Positions 7,951 to 17,676 of a stretch of DNA of 64,000 nt are shown here, one piece after another. Origin of the DNA: Planctomycetota bacterium. Lineage in GTDB: Bacteria; Planctomycetota; Phycisphaerae; Sedimentisphaerales; Anaerobacaceae. The notes under the pieces were generated by a model that searched no databases, was not told where the DNA came from, and worked only from the letters and a program-made list of their open reading frames with translations. Position numbers and translations under genes: made by a program. Location: positions 62,001-126,000 of the forward strand of contig VRUL01000014.1 in NCBI GenBank assembly GCA_019456145.1, in the 5' to 3' direction. The stretch's first letter is position 1. The number at the start of each line of letters is the position of its first letter.

Positions 7951-10281
7951 TTATCTTGGGCCGGGAGGTAAGTTTTCCTTCAAATATCTGGTCAGCAACT
8001 CATAGAGGTGGCGCCTGGTATTCTCGCCCTCTTTTATACTGTGTGTGCGGTTCGGATATGACATCATTGAAAAATGCTTGTTGTGCTTAACCAGCTCATT
8101 AATAAGAGCTTCACAACTTTGATAATGACAGTTATCGTCGCCGGTTCCGTGTACAAGAAGCAGATTACCCTTTAGTTGATTGGCGAACGTTATTGGCGAA
8201 CCGTTTTTGTAACCATCTTCATTATCATCGGGCAGTCCCATGTAGCGCTCCTGGTAAATCGTGTCGTAAAATAGCTGGTTACTTATAAACGCCACTGCCA
8301 TAGCGGTATGATACAGGTCGGGATACCTGAAGATGGCGTTAAGACTCATGGAACCACCGCCGCTCCAGCCCCATATTCCGATTCTGTTTGGATCGACGTA
8401 CGAACGGCTCTTGATGATGGCACGCACCGCGGCAGCCTGGTCCGCAGAGGCAAGAATGCCAATCTGACGGTAGACGCATTTACGCCACGCCCGACCACGA
8501 GGCGCCGGAGTGCCCCGGTTGTCCACGCTCATTACGATATAACCCTGTTGAGCAAGCATGAGATACCACAAGTATCCTTTCCCACCCCATGTATCCCGGA
8601 CTGTTTGACCGGCAGGCTCACCATAGACATAGAAAAAAAGCGGATATTGCTTATCCGGGTCAAAATCAGGCGGTTTTACACACCAGCCGTCAAGCTCAAC
8701 ACCATCGTCGATATCAACGCGAAAGAATTCTGCCGGCCCCTTTTTAAGCACGTCTAATATCGACCGTAGTTCCGAGTTGTCTACCAACAGCTTTTTAGTC
8801 TTATGCTCCGGCAAAGTGACCAGTTCAATTATCGGTGGCGTACCGAAAGAAGAGTAGGTGTGAAAGGCCCATTTTGAATCCTTCGAAACCTGATATTTAT
8901 GCGTTCCCTGGCGGTCTGTTGGAGTTACTCTTTCGGCCTTACCGCTGCCATCAAGTGGCGCTCGATACAAATAACGCTGAGTCGGATTATCCGGCGAAGC
9001 GATATAGTACACCCAGCGGCCCTCTTCATCGATGCTCTGAATACTGATCACATCGAATTGGCCCGGTGTCAGAATATTTATCTCCTTGCCGGTGCGCGAA
9101 ATCAGATATAAATGCCGCCAGCCGTCCCTCTCGCTCAACCAAGTAAAGTTCCTGCCGTCGTCCAGCCATTTCAGGTCGTCATGTACATCAAGCCATGCTT
9201 CATCTGATTCAGTTAAAATAGTTCTGATCCGTCCAGTGCGTGCATTACCCAGCATGACTTTATTGGTGTTTTGCAGGCGATTTAGCTGCTGTAAGACTAT
9301 TTCCTTTGAGTTCTTCGCCCATTCCATCTTTGGAATGTAGTGGTTGCGTGAGTCGCCCGGCACCTTTAGCCATCGAGTTTTTCCTCCAGTAGACTTTATC
9401 ACTCCAACACGACAGGCGGGATTTGTCTGGCCGACCTTTGGATACTGGAATGTGGTGATCTTAGGGTATAGAGAATCCGTATAATTTATGAGATGGAACT
9501 CACGCACACCCTCGGTATCGAACTGCCAGTAGGCGATTAATTTACTATTGGGGCTCCAGCGAAAACCATCCCGTAATCCGAATTCTTCTTCATAGACCCA
9601 GTCGGATGTGCCGTTGATAATTGTGTCTGAACCGTTCTTCGTCAGTTTTTTGATTCGAAGGCTCTTAAGGCTCTGGACGTACAGGTTTTTTTCACAGACA
9701 TACGCGACGCGCCTGCCATCCGGCGAGAACTTTGCAAACATCAGCGTTGAAGGCCTAGCTTTTCCTCCCAGCTTTTGTAATTTCCAATTTGCCAGGTCGA
9801 GTACCCAGTAATCCCCCCGAGTGTTCCTCCGCCATACGCGTTTAGTATTTGTGAAAATCAGCAGCTTTTTTCCATCATCCGACCAGGTGTAATTATTAAT
9901 CTTGAGCGGCTTTGATTCACTCGGCGGTATCAGTCGAGAGGACGGAACCATTATTTCTCGGCAGCCAGTCTCCGGATAGTATCGAACAATATCTTTTGGC
10001 TTTTCATCGTCCGACTCATCACAGGATGAAGGTTCATTACATTCCTGCGGAACCTTCGTGTCTTCCAAAGTTGTATACCCGGAACCATCTTGAAGCCAAC
10101 GGGCCGGCCCGAACTTCTCAGGATCAAAGTCGTTGGAGTCATGAATCCTCTCGAGAGTAAGGAGCGAGGGGTCCGTTGTCTTTTCTGCGTGAACGGACCC
10201 GAGAAGGACAAAAAGAAGGGCAGTTGCGATAAATGGTCTAAATAAATAATATCTTATTACAGTTTTCATGAAATAAGTCAT
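7951..10281 (-). CDS. Exported prolyl dipeptidyl peptidase, S9B (DPP-IV) family
   Basis: A 776-residue serine peptidase with an N-terminal signal peptide (ending near SVHAEK), an N-terminal DPP-IV-type beta-propeller (about 50-530) and a C-terminal alpha/beta hydrolase domain. The catalytic residues are visible: Ser640 in GWSGGGS, Asp715/716 in HGTGDDN and His747 in NRTHS. The propeller has the DWVYEEEF segment, which carries the Glu pair that holds the substrate N-terminus in DPP-IV. It should release X-Pro or X-Ala dipeptides from peptides outside the cytoplasm. A second in-frame ATG at 10269 has better spacing from a GGAG and may be the true start. It lies 78 bp downstream of the aconitase X small-subunit gene, possibly in one transcript. 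Confidence 0.92.
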   Translation of the reverse strand: MTYFMKTVIRYYLFRPFIATALLFVLLGSVHAEKTTDPSLLTLERIHDSNDFDPEKFGPARWLQDGSGYTTLEDTKVPQECNEPSSCDESDDEKPKDIVRYYPETGCREIMVPSSRLIPPSESKPLKINNYTWSDDGKKLLIFTNTKRVWRRNTRGDYWVLDLANWKLQKLGGKARPSTLMFAKFSPDGRRVAYVCEKNLYVQSLKSLRIKKLTKNGSDTIINGTSDWVYEEEFGLRDGFRWSPNSKLIAYWQFDTEGVREFHLINYTDSLYPKITTFQYPKVGQTNPACRVGVIKSTGGKTRWLKVPGDSRNHYIPKMEWAKNSKEIVLQQLNRLQNTNKVMLGNARTGRIRTILTESDEAWLDVHDDLKWLDDGRNFTWLSERDGWRHLYLISRTGKEINILTPGQFDVISIQSIDEEGRWVYYIASPDNPTQRYLYRAPLDGSGKAERVTPTDRQGTHKYQVSKDSKWAFHTYSSFGTPPIIELVTLPEHKTKKLLVDNSELRSILDVLKKGPAEFFRVDIDDGVELDGWCVKPPDFDPDKQYPLFFYVYGEPAGQTVRDTWGGKGYLWYLMLAQQGYIVMSVDNRGTPAPRGRAWRKCVYRQIGILASADQAAAVRAIIKSRSYVDPNRIGIWGWSGGGSMSLNAIFRYPDLYHTAMAVAFISNQLFYDTIYQERYMGLPDDNEDGYKNGSPITFANQLKGNLLLVHGTGDDNCHYQSCEALINELVKHNKHFSMMSYPNRTHSIKEGENTRRHLYELLTRYLKENLPPGPR

Positions 10282-10359
10282 CTCCGTTTCTTCGGGTACC
10301 AGTTCTCTTATGGTTATCAGCCCAAAAACTCCATGCCATTAAACATTTCGGTCTATTTT

Positions 10360-10788
10360 TCAAGATTTCGTATTAACCTTCACAGTTCCATCAGGTTCGA
10401 CGGTAAGGTGGTCGTCTTCCTTAATTGAATAAAAGTCTTTTTCTGCCAAAATAACAATAGGCACAGCTTTGTGGTACAGCTCGTCTGAGACAATACTGCC
10501 CAGTGCTAAAATTGGATCTACCTTAAGGTTGATGATTGCTGCCGGAGCAACGCCTGTTTTGATGCTTTCCATCAAGGTGGCACTGGAGGTGCTGGAGCCT
10601 TTGCCCTGTGGGAATACGAATACCCGCCCTGTAACATTCGCTCCCGAACGCTCATGACGCCTATCAATAATCTCACCTGTACGCGGACAACAACCGCCCC
10701 AGAAACTCAGAGGCTCTTTTGAAACAAGAGCTGTGCCCTCGGCTGAGCCTGCAACTACCGGTCTTCCGACCAGAATTCTCTCAGTCAT
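10360..10788 (-). CDS. Aconitase X swivel-domain (small) subunit, DUF126 family
   Basis: A 142-residue cytoplasmic protein equivalent to the swivel domain of aconitase X. The start at 10788 overlaps the stop of the large-subunit gene as ATGA, with GAGGAAG upstream, so the two are translationally coupled. The conserved serine segment PQGKGSSTSSA matches the swivel active-site region of the family. Together with the large subunit it should form an iron-sulfur dehydratase. Characterised members include cis-3-hydroxy-L-proline dehydratase in bacteria and phosphomevalonate dehydratase in archaea; the neighbouring prolyl peptidases favour the former. Confidence 0.87.
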   Translation of the reverse strand: MTERILVGRPVVAGSAEGTALVSKEPLSFWGGCCPRTGEIIDRRHERSGANVTGRVFVFPQGKGSSTSSATLMESIKTGVAPAAIINLKVDPILALGSIVSDELYHKAVPIVILAEKDFYSIKEDDHLTVEPDGTVKVNTKS

Positions 10789-12062
10789 CCTAATGCTTCC
10801 TCTCGGCATACACATCCTTTAACGGCAGAGTCAACACATTCGGCCATACTGCCAAAGGCAACCTGTACGGCCAACTGGCCCGGCGCATAATAAGCACACT
10901 TTCCTGAGTTGGTCATAATAACCTTTGTCTCCGGGGAGACCATTGGTGTATGAAAAATACAAGTATCAAGAGTAATCTTGACACCAAAGTCAGTCAGCAC
11001 ATCGAGAAAATCGCTTCTTTGCAGCAGTGCATAAGATGTCTGGCTGGAAATAACAACGAGCTGAACGTCCGGATGGAGCGTTTTGCCATTTTCAGTCTTG
11101 GCCCGTAAAAGCCAGGCGAGTTCACGAAACTCATCGAAGGAAAAATGAGGACATCCTAATACAACTAAATCAAGCTTATCTCCTTCCCGTGCAGTGGACA
11201 AGTCGGCCCTGGATTTCTGTAAATCCGAAAGATTTATATCGATAATTCGCTCCGGTTTCTTGTCCTGGAAGGCCTCCTCTAAAGTATTAGCTTCAGGCGT
11301 CACGCCGATAGCGTGAAAAAGAGCCACCGAACCCGAAGAGGCTGCCGCTGCACATAAAGCCTTGAGCTGGTCACCGGAAACATCAACAGGCAGCCCTTCG
11401 ATAACCGGAATTTGATCCTCAGCCAGGGAGCCTATGAGATGGCCCAATACCGCATAGAAAGCATTACTGTGCATAATAGCAGAGTCGATATCTACGAGCC
11501 GTAAAAGAATCTGCCCTTTGCGGTTTTGTTTTAGATGAAGGCCGCACTTAGGGACCCTGCCTGTTATTGCAGCACAGATATCGATAAAATCCCCATATCT
11601 ATTTGTTCTGGCCCCAAGAACAGAGTTGGCATAGCAGATAGCGTTGGATTCGCCCCAGGCGATTTGTTGACCAAACCTGGGCGTCAGGTAACTTTGATAT
11701 GGTGCGCACGTCCAGGTAGGTATGCATCCCATATCCGTATAGGCCTTTGCCTGCCTGATGGCTTTTGCGGCAAAGTCCTCATTTACCCCAAATTTCCTCC
11801 AGTTCTGAAGGTCAAGCGGCCCCATATTCAGGGTCGTAGGAATGGAAACTTTTCCTCCTTTTGCCGCTAATGTCTCAGCAAATTCCAAACCTGTTTCGCT
11901 GAGCAGGCCACACCCATCAATGTGAGCCTGGCTGACATCCATCATTTCGTCGGCGTCCTGCACTTCGGCCATTCTTACCAGAATACGCATCGCCATCCGG
12001 GCAGCTTCGCCGTGTTGACCATCCAGAAGTTGTTCATCTCGTGTGCTCAACTTCACTAACAT
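10785..12062 (-). CDS. Aconitase X catalytic (large) subunit, DUF521 family
   Basis: A 425-residue protein covering the aconitase-like catalytic domains. Family landmarks include VVLGCPHFSFDE, TNSGKCAYYAPG and the cysteines CIPTWTCAPY and GCVCRE near the C-terminus that may help hold a cluster. No signal peptide is present. It is encoded separately from its swivel domain, i.e. the two-subunit form of the family. The upstream gene is a ThuA-like protein 27 bp away and the downstream gene is the small subunit (overlap of 4 bp). The substrate is inferred to be a 3-hydroxyproline isomer from context, not shown. Confidence 0.88.
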   Translation of the reverse strand: MLVKLSTRDEQLLDGQHGEAARMAMRILVRMAEVQDADEMMDVSQAHIDGCGLLSETGLEFAETLAAKGGKVSIPTTLNMGPLDLQNWRKFGVNEDFAAKAIRQAKAYTDMGCIPTWTCAPYQSYLTPRFGQQIAWGESNAICYANSVLGARTNRYGDFIDICAAITGRVPKCGLHLKQNRKGQILLRLVDIDSAIMHSNAFYAVLGHLIGSLAEDQIPVIEGLPVDVSGDQLKALCAAAASSGSVALFHAIGVTPEANTLEEAFQDKKPERIIDINLSDLQKSRADLSTAREGDKLDLVVLGCPHFSFDEFRELAWLLRAKTENGKTLHPDVQLVVISSQTSYALLQRSDFLDVLTDFGVKITLDTCIFHTPMVSPETKVIMTNSGKCAYYAPGQLAVQVAFGSMAECVDSAVKGCVCREEALG

Positions 12063-12089
12063 TTTATTTCCTACGCCAGGTTACGGTAA

Positions 12090-13106
12090 TCAGAGCTTGT
12101 GATCTGAGGGTTTCAAGCCTTTTTTGTGCCTGCCCATACCAATCCGATTCGGATTATACTCGCCAACTAAATCGACTTTGCTCCCGGCCGATATCTTATC
12201 TTCCATGCCCATCCCCCAGTAACAGGCGTTTACAAGAAGCCGACGAAAACCTTCACTCTTCAAGTCGTCGCCATGCCCCATCGTCGTATTAAAAACGCGG
12301 GAGGTTTTCCCTTTTGTACCTGTATGAGTCTTGAGCCAGGCCACGGGCACCGGTTCTTTCGTTAGGCTAGGTTTGTCTTTCGGGTTCATACCCACGAGCA
12401 CCTGCCCCATAATCAACGGCTTGCTGTCACCGGTCAGCGTCGTGATGGTGTAAACATCGGACGGCCCCCAGATATCTTCGCAGCCTTTGACGATGGGATG
12501 GTTCTCCATACCTTTTGCGATGAGTCCGCGAGTGCTTTCTCTTCCGTGGCCTCCATAATGGCCGGCCCAGGTCTCTCCTAAAACCTGACGTCCGTACCCG
12601 CCTTTGGGTTCCGGGCTTCTAAAGCTATATTTTGCATAGGGGCTGTCTTCATGTTTCCTGTAATTGAACGCATGGGTCGACGTTCTCAATCCCATAATTG
12701 GTTTACCCGAGTTGGTGTAATCAATAATATATTTCATCTGCTCATCGGGAAGCTCACGAAAACGTAAAAACATCACCATCATATCAGCCGTTTTAAGAGC
12801 TTCGAGACCGGGGATATTGTCGAGCGTGCTGGGGTCGATCTCGCCTGTTTCTTTATTGATGGCAAACAGCACCGTGCACTTGAAGCCGTGGTGCACAACT
12901 GCGATCTTAGCAAACTGGGGAATCACTTCTTCTGAGCGGTATTCATCATCGCCAGCGAGAAAGACGATATGCTTGCCCTTGCCCGGACCTTTCTTACCCT
13001 TGTAAACGATCCATGGGTCATCGGCCTTGACCGGACTGTTCAAAGTATAGATTAAACCCACCAAAATGAATGCCAAAAGCCCAATTCTGTGTTTTATTTT
13101 ATTCAT
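12090..13106 (-). CDS. Exported ThuA-like (trehalose utilisation fold) protein
   Basis: A 338-residue protein with a signal peptide (cleavage near PVKADD) and a ThuA-like, glutamine-amidotransferase-type fold. Recognised by HIVFLAGDDEYRSEE, the DMMVMFLRFRELPDEQM segment and GRVFNTTMGHGDD-like SRVFNTTMGHGDD at the C-terminal side. AAAGGAGG precedes the ATG. ThuA homologues handle keto-sugars in the few studied cases, and are very numerous in Planctomycetes, where roles are mostly unknown. It is the first gene of a probable minus-strand operon with aconitase X and the dipeptidyl peptidase. Confidence 0.85.
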   Translation of the reverse strand: MNKIKHRIGLLAFILVGLIYTLNSPVKADDPWIVYKGKKGPGKGKHIVFLAGDDEYRSEEVIPQFAKIAVVHHGFKCTVLFAINKETGEIDPSTLDNIPGLEALKTADMMVMFLRFRELPDEQMKYIIDYTNSGKPIMGLRTSTHAFNYRKHEDSPYAKYSFRSPEPKGGYGRQVLGETWAGHYGGHGRESTRGLIAKGMENHPIVKGCEDIWGPSDVYTITTLTGDSKPLIMGQVLVGMNPKDKPSLTKEPVPVAWLKTHTGTKGKTSRVFNTTMGHGDDLKSEGFRRLLVNACYWGMGMEDKISAGSKVDLVGEYNPNRIGMGRHKKGLKPSDHKL

Positions 13107-13284
13107 GTCCGCCTCCTTTCATCTTAATTAATCGTTACTGTTGATTGTCTAATACGCTTGTTAATATAACAAATCTCTTTTTATTTCTCAAGCCTTCTCT
13201 TTTCAAAAATAAATCTTCCACAGTTTTTCCGTCGCATGCTCATTATCAGTCCGGCAGACTTGTAAATTATGCGGGGTCGGTTTT

Positions 13285-14622
13285 TCATTGCTTATCTTCT
13301 GTGACCGCCACAAGCTGATGCCTTGTTCGAAAATACAGGGTTCCCTGCGAAATCGCAGGTGTTGCCATGCAGGTCTCGCCCATTTTATTAACGCCTAACA
13401 GCTTAAATTCAGAGCCTGCTTCTACAACATATATGTCACCTTTCTCAGCAGTGAAATAGATTTTCCCGTCTGCTGCAACCGGAGAAGCTGAAAAAGCAAC
13501 ACTCCCGTCGGCCAACCTTTCACGGTATTGTAATTTCCCTGTCTTAGCTTCAAAACAGCTCAGTCTGCCTGTATCCGAACCGCAATAAAGATATTCTTTA
13601 TATATGATGGGAGTTGGCATGTAATTGCCACCTTTGTTATAGCTCCAGGCGACATGTTTATTGCTCGATATCTCTTTAGCTAATGAGATATCACCAGCCG
13701 CAGAGACTTGCACGGCATAGATGGGCGACATTCTTCCATGTGCATTGGTAATATATATTAGATTATGAGCTACGATAGGAGTTGGAACAGGGATGTCACC
13801 ACCCCCCTTCATTTTCCAGATTTCTTTTCCGGTCTCAATATCATACCCGCCAATATGCTTATATCCGTTAACGATGATCTGGGGATGCTTCTTGCCTGAA
13901 TAAACAGTCGGCGTGCCCCAGGTTGGGACCTCGTCCCTGGTTGTTTTCCACAGTTGAGCACCATCCTTCAAATTAAAGGCGGCAAGAAAAGATTTCTGCT
14001 GAACATCACACTGAATAATTACCATCTGCTTATGGATGACCGGCGAACTACCGCCTCCCCATTGAGCAGCAGGCATGCGATAATAACCCCAGTCAAGCGT
14101 ACCAAGGTCCTTTTTCCATATTAGGCCCCCTTGCATATCGTAACAGTACATACCTTCAGAACCAAAGAAAGCGACGACGTAATTTCCGTCCGTACAGGCA
14201 GTAGCATTAGCATGGCTGGACTTGGGATGGCGTTTGACCTTTGGCTTTCCTTTGTGAGATTCACGATGCCATAAAATCTTGCCGTTTTTTACATCTATGC
14301 AATAAAGACGCCAACTAAAAATGTTTTCTTCTTTTTCCGATTTGACATCTCCGTATAAACCCACCTTCAAACGTGACTGCCCATCATCCTTAACCGCAGT
14401 CGTGACAAAGATACGGTCGCCCCATATCACCGGACATGAGTGTCCAAGCCCGGGGACATCAATTTTCCAGCGAATGTTCTCGGATTTCTCGATGTCCCAC
14501 TTGACTGGTGTATTAAAACCTTTAGCAATGCCGGAAGCAGATGGACCGCGAAAAGAAGGCCAGTTCTGGCCGGCATACGATTTTGGCAATAATAAACAGA
14601 TTGTAACAAGTAAACTGAGCAC
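13285..14622 (-). CDS. Exported PQQ-like beta-propeller protein
   Basis: A 445-residue protein with an N-terminal signal peptide (SYAGQ) and the typical planctomycete opening NWPSFRGPSASGIAKG. Propeller blades recur with signatures such as VYCIDVKNGKILW-like LYCIDVKNGKILW, CYDMQGGLIWKKD, AFNLKDGAQLWK, GYDIETGKEIWK and CFEAKTGKLQYR. The GTG at 14622 is used as start, with AAAGGAA 9 bases upstream. There are no residues showing real PQQ binding or dehydrogenase activity, so a structural or binding role is more likely than an enzyme. Confidence 0.85.
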   Translation of the reverse strand: MLSLLVTICLLLPKSYAGQNWPSFRGPSASGIAKGFNTPVKWDIEKSENIRWKIDVPGLGHSCPVIWGDRIFVTTAVKDDGQSRLKVGLYGDVKSEKEENIFSWRLYCIDVKNGKILWHRESHKGKPKVKRHPKSSHANATACTDGNYVVAFFGSEGMYCYDMQGGLIWKKDLGTLDWGYYRMPAAQWGGGSSPVIHKQMVIIQCDVQQKSFLAAFNLKDGAQLWKTTRDEVPTWGTPTVYSGKKHPQIIVNGYKHIGGYDIETGKEIWKMKGGGDIPVPTPIVAHNLIYITNAHGRMSPIYAVQVSAAGDISLAKEISSNKHVAWSYNKGGNYMPTPIIYKEYLYCGSDTGRLSCFEAKTGKLQYRERLADGSVAFSASPVAADGKIYFTAEKGDIYVVEAGSEFKLLGVNKMGETCMATPAISQGTLYFRTRHQLVAVTEDKQ

Positions 14623-14935
14623 AGATTAAATTCCTTTACAACTTACCTTTAATAAAATTGATACCTTAGCGATTGATTCGATTATAACCTGTTTCACAAA
14701 CATTTGCCACTTGCAAATTTTTCTTCATCTCGCTATCGTCTCACTCAACCAGAGAGGTTGGAATATCCCACTGTGCCCGGGCCTGGCATTCTGAGAAAAA
14801 GAAATTACCCTGGCGGAATTAATTGCATTAGCAGAACAAACTTGCTATTATGGCAAGTCCAAATATCACATAGTTATAGTGTTGATTAACAGGAATTACC
14901 ATTTAATACGGTATAAAAGGTAAGGAGAATGAACA
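14623..14935. promoter_or_regulatory. Divergent intergenic region with a small palindrome
   Basis: About 310 bp between the minus-strand propeller gene and the plus-strand amino-sugar operon, which must hold promoters for both. A perfect inverted repeat ACTTGC-N7-GCAAGT at 14840-14858 lies about 80 bp before the operon start and could be an operator. A TTGATT at 14882 is a possible -35, but no convincing -10 at the right spacing was found. No coding sequence is supported. Confidence 0.4.
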
Positions 14936-15952
14936 TTGCTTAAGATAGGGATTGCAGGTTTAGGCTTTATGGGGCAAATGCACTATCGGTGCTGGAAGGC
15001 GCGGGAAGATGCACAGATTGTGGCCATTTGCGATTCAAACAGGAATATCGTTGAAGATTGCAAAAAAACGGTGGGAAATATCGAAGGGACCGAAGCTATC
15101 GATTTCACGGGAATCAACATTTATTCCGATTTCGGCAAGATGCTTTCAGAAGAGAAACTGGACGCAATCTCGCTCACGCTTCCGACGTATCTGCATGCTA
15201 AGCACACGATACAGGCCCTGGAGTCCGGGGTGAACGTATTATGCGAAAAGCCGATGGGACTTAATGTCTCTGAATGCGAAAGTATGATTGAAGCCGCGAA
15301 TTCCAGCGACAAGCTGCTTCAAATCGGACATTGTGTTCGTTTTTGGCCGGAGTATGCCAAGGTAAAAGATATTATAGCAGGCGGCGAATACGGAAAAGTG
15401 TTAGCGGCAACCTTTCAAAGGTTGTCTGCAGTGCCGACCTGGAGCTATGAAAATTGGATTTTGAACGAGGAGCGCAGCGGCGGCGTGATACTGGATTTGC
15501 ATATTCACGATTCCGATTTTGTTCAATATGTTTTTGGGATACCCAAAGCCGTTTTCAGTTCCGGTGGTAAGGACAGCACCGGCAGATTAGGTCACGTAGC
15601 GACGCAATACCTTTACGATAACGATAGTGTTATTACAGCAGAGGGAGGATGGGCTTTGATGCCAGGATTCGGTTTCGAGATGAGCTTTAATATCGTACAG
15701 GAAAAAGCTACTATTGTTTACGACTGCACGCGTGAGCCGGCTTTTAAGGTCTGCCCGGCCGAAGGTAGTGCATTTACGCCTGAGGTACAGCAGGGAGATG
15801 GGTATATCTTACAAATCGACCATTTTGTCAAAGTAATTAAAGGAGAACAGGTGGCACCTGTCACGACTCTGGAGGCATCCCGAGACTCAGTCAAGATAGT
15901 GGAGGCAGAAAAGGAATCAATAAGTACAGGCGGGACCGTTTCGCTACAATGA
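14936..15952 (+). CDS. Gfo/Idh/MocA family oxidoreductase
   Basis: A 338-residue NAD(P)-dependent sugar dehydrogenase-like protein. The start is TTG at 14936, forced by AAGGAG 7-8 bases upstream and by an in-frame stop soon after the nearby ATG in another frame. The Rossmann motif GIAGLGFMG is at the N-terminus, CEKPMGLN carries the family Lys, and the DLHIHDSDF segment holds the catalytic His. It is cytoplasmic. It is the first gene of a plus-strand run with a TIM-barrel isomerase, PIG-L deacetylase and NagB-like deaminase, suggesting oxidation of a sugar derivative ahead of deacetylation and deamination. Confidence 0.9.
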   Translation: MLKIGIAGLGFMGQMHYRCWKAREDAQIVAICDSNRNIVEDCKKTVGNIEGTEAIDFTGINIYSDFGKMLSEEKLDAISLTLPTYLHAKHTIQALESGVNVLCEKPMGLNVSECESMIEAANSSDKLLQIGHCVRFWPEYAKVKDIIAGGEYGKVLAATFQRLSAVPTWSYENWILNEERSGGVILDLHIHDSDFVQYVFGIPKAVFSSGGKDSTGRLGHVATQYLYDNDSVITAEGGWALMPGFGFEMSFNIVQEKATIVYDCTREPAFKVCPAEGSAFTPEVQQGDGYILQIDHFVKVIKGEQVAPVTTLEASRDSVKIVEAEKESISTGGTVSLQ

Positions 15953-16012
15953 GCCAAGACTGACTATTGAAACCCATTATAAGGAAACAAAATATTTACG
16001 GAGATTATTGTC

Positions 16013-16834
16013 ATGCGTACATGTAACGATTTGCCTGTTTCGGTTTGCAGCTGGTCACTGAAGCAGGATGTAAACGAGTTGGCCGAGTCTACGAAGAAAC
16101 TGGATATCGGATATGTGAATCTTGCGGTTAGGGCAGGGGTGCAGGAAAACGGCGAACAGTATTTGGAGGCAGTACGCCAACAGGATTGGAAAATAAGCAG
16201 CACGATGATAGACTTTCCATACGAGGATTACTCATCACTGGAGAGTATCAAAAAGACCGGTGGAATCGGCCCGGACGAATCCTGGGAGGAAAATCGAGAA
16301 TTGGCACTGGGAGCGATCAACGTGACCGCACAGCTCGGCGTCAAGTACATGCTGATGCACGCTGGATTCATTGACCATACACAGCCGGAATACACCAGGA
16401 AGTTTTACGACCGCGTTCGGCTTCTGGCTGATGCTGCTGCTGAAAAGAACGTAAAGTTTCTGTTAGAGACAGGGCAGGAGACGGCGGATGAGCTAAAGCA
16501 TTTCCTGGAAGAAATGGACCATCCGGCTCTTAGAGTAAACTTCGACCCGGCGAATATGATTCTTTATGACAAGGGCAGACCGCTCGAAGCTGTAAAAGTG
16601 TTGGCTCCGTGGATCAGGCACATCCATATAAAGGATGCATTGCGGACCAAAACGCCAGGTACGTGGGGCGCTGAGGTGCCCTGGGGCCAGGGCCAAGTCG
16701 ACAGCGAAGCCTTCCTGAATACCTTGAAAGAGATAGGCTTTAAAGGAGCGTTGGCCATCGAGCGGGAAGCCGGGGACGACAGATTTGGTGATATCAAAAT
16801 GGCTGCCGAGAGGCTAAGCGCTTTCAAGGCCTGA
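16013..16834 (+). CDS. Sugar phosphate isomerase/epimerase (xylose isomerase-like TIM barrel)
   Basis: A 273-residue TIM-barrel protein of the AP-endonuclease-2/xylose isomerase-like superfamily. The expected metal ligands are visible as Glu in LLETGQE, Asp in NFDPANM, His in IRHIHIKDA and Glu in LAIEREAG. ACGGAG precedes the ATG. There is no signal peptide. It probably isomerises or epimerises a sugar intermediate made by the dehydrogenase upstream (60 bp gap). Confidence 0.87.
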   Translation: MRTCNDLPVSVCSWSLKQDVNELAESTKKLDIGYVNLAVRAGVQENGEQYLEAVRQQDWKISSTMIDFPYEDYSSLESIKKTGGIGPDESWEENRELALGAINVTAQLGVKYMLMHAGFIDHTQPEYTRKFYDRVRLLADAAAEKNVKFLLETGQETADELKHFLEEMDHPALRVNFDPANMILYDKGRPLEAVKVLAPWIRHIHIKDALRTKTPGTWGAEVPWGQGQVDSEAFLNTLKEIGFKGALAIEREAGDDRFGDIKMAAERLSAFKA

Positions 16835-16901
16835 AAGCAAATGTGTTACTAACAGACTTTAAAAGTTTACGCTTTCCAGGAACGGCGCAGGTACCATAAA
16901 T

Positions 16902-17663
16902 ATGGAGCAATCAAGAGTTGCTTTAAGTTTTGGCGCACATCCGGATGATGCGGAGTTTTTATGCGCCGGGACACTGGCCCTTTTGCGGCAAAAGGGCTGG
17001 CAGATTCACATTGCCACAATGACACCGGGCGATTGCGGGACGATTGATTATACACGCCAGGAGATTAGTAAAATACGCAGAGACGAAGCGACTAAGTCAG
17101 CAGCTATCCTCGACGGCCAATACCACTGCCTCGAATGTGGCGATATCTTTATCATGTACGACCGGCCGACATTGCTCAAGGCCATCGAGTTGATGCGGAA
17201 GCTAAAGCCCACTATTGTGTTTGCCCTGTCCCCCGAGGACTATATGGTTGACCATACTATAGCAGGTAAATTAGCTATGACGGCATGTTTTGCAGGCGGA
17301 GTTCGCAACATAGAAATAGAGGGCGTAGAATCCTTTGAGCCGGTGCCGTATCTTTATTATATGGACCCGGCAGAAGGGAAGGACCTTTTCGGGAACGACG
17401 TCCAGCCACAGATGGTGGTTGATATCAGTTCCACTATTAAGACCAAAGAACAGATGCTTTGCTTTCATGAGAGCCAGAGAAATTGGTTGAGGGCGCATCA
17501 CCATATGGACGAATACGTGGAATCGATGGAAAGGTGGGCATCGTCGCGGGGAAGTATGATTGGCGTGCCGTATGCAGAAGGTTTCCGACAACATCTGGGG
17601 CATTCCTTTCCCCATGACAATATACTGAAAGCCGAATTAGGGGAATTGGTTCACTTAGTTTGA
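16902..17663 (+). CDS. PIG-L family N-deacetylase (LmbE-like)
   Basis: A 253-residue zinc-dependent deacetylase. The diagnostic GAHPDDAEF motif (His13, Asp16) and a later His in [10 protein letters not shown] form the metal site. Members remove acetyl groups from N-acetylglucosamine-type compounds. It is cytoplasmic and lies just 13 bp before a NagB-like deaminase gene, which points to conversion of an N-acetylated amino sugar to an amino sugar and then to a keto sugar. Confidence 0.9.
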   Translation: MEQSRVALSFGAHPDDAEFLCAGTLALLRQKGWQIHIATMTPGDCGTIDYTRQEISKIRRDEATKSAAILDGQYHCLECGDIFIMYDRPTLLKAIELMRKLKPTIVFALSPEDYMVDHTIAGKLAMTACFAGGVRNIEIEGVESFEPVPYLYYMDPAEGKDLFGNDVQPQMVVDISSTIKTKEQMLCFHESQRNWLRAHHHMDEYVESMERWASSRGSMIGVPYAEGFRQHLGHSFPHDNILKAELGELVHLV

Positions 17664-17676
17664 GGAGAGACTAATA

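Noticed and set aside
13285..14622. PQQ-dependent dehydrogenase
   Set aside because: Only propeller blade signatures are visible; no PQQ or calcium ligands or disulfide motif of true dehydrogenases.
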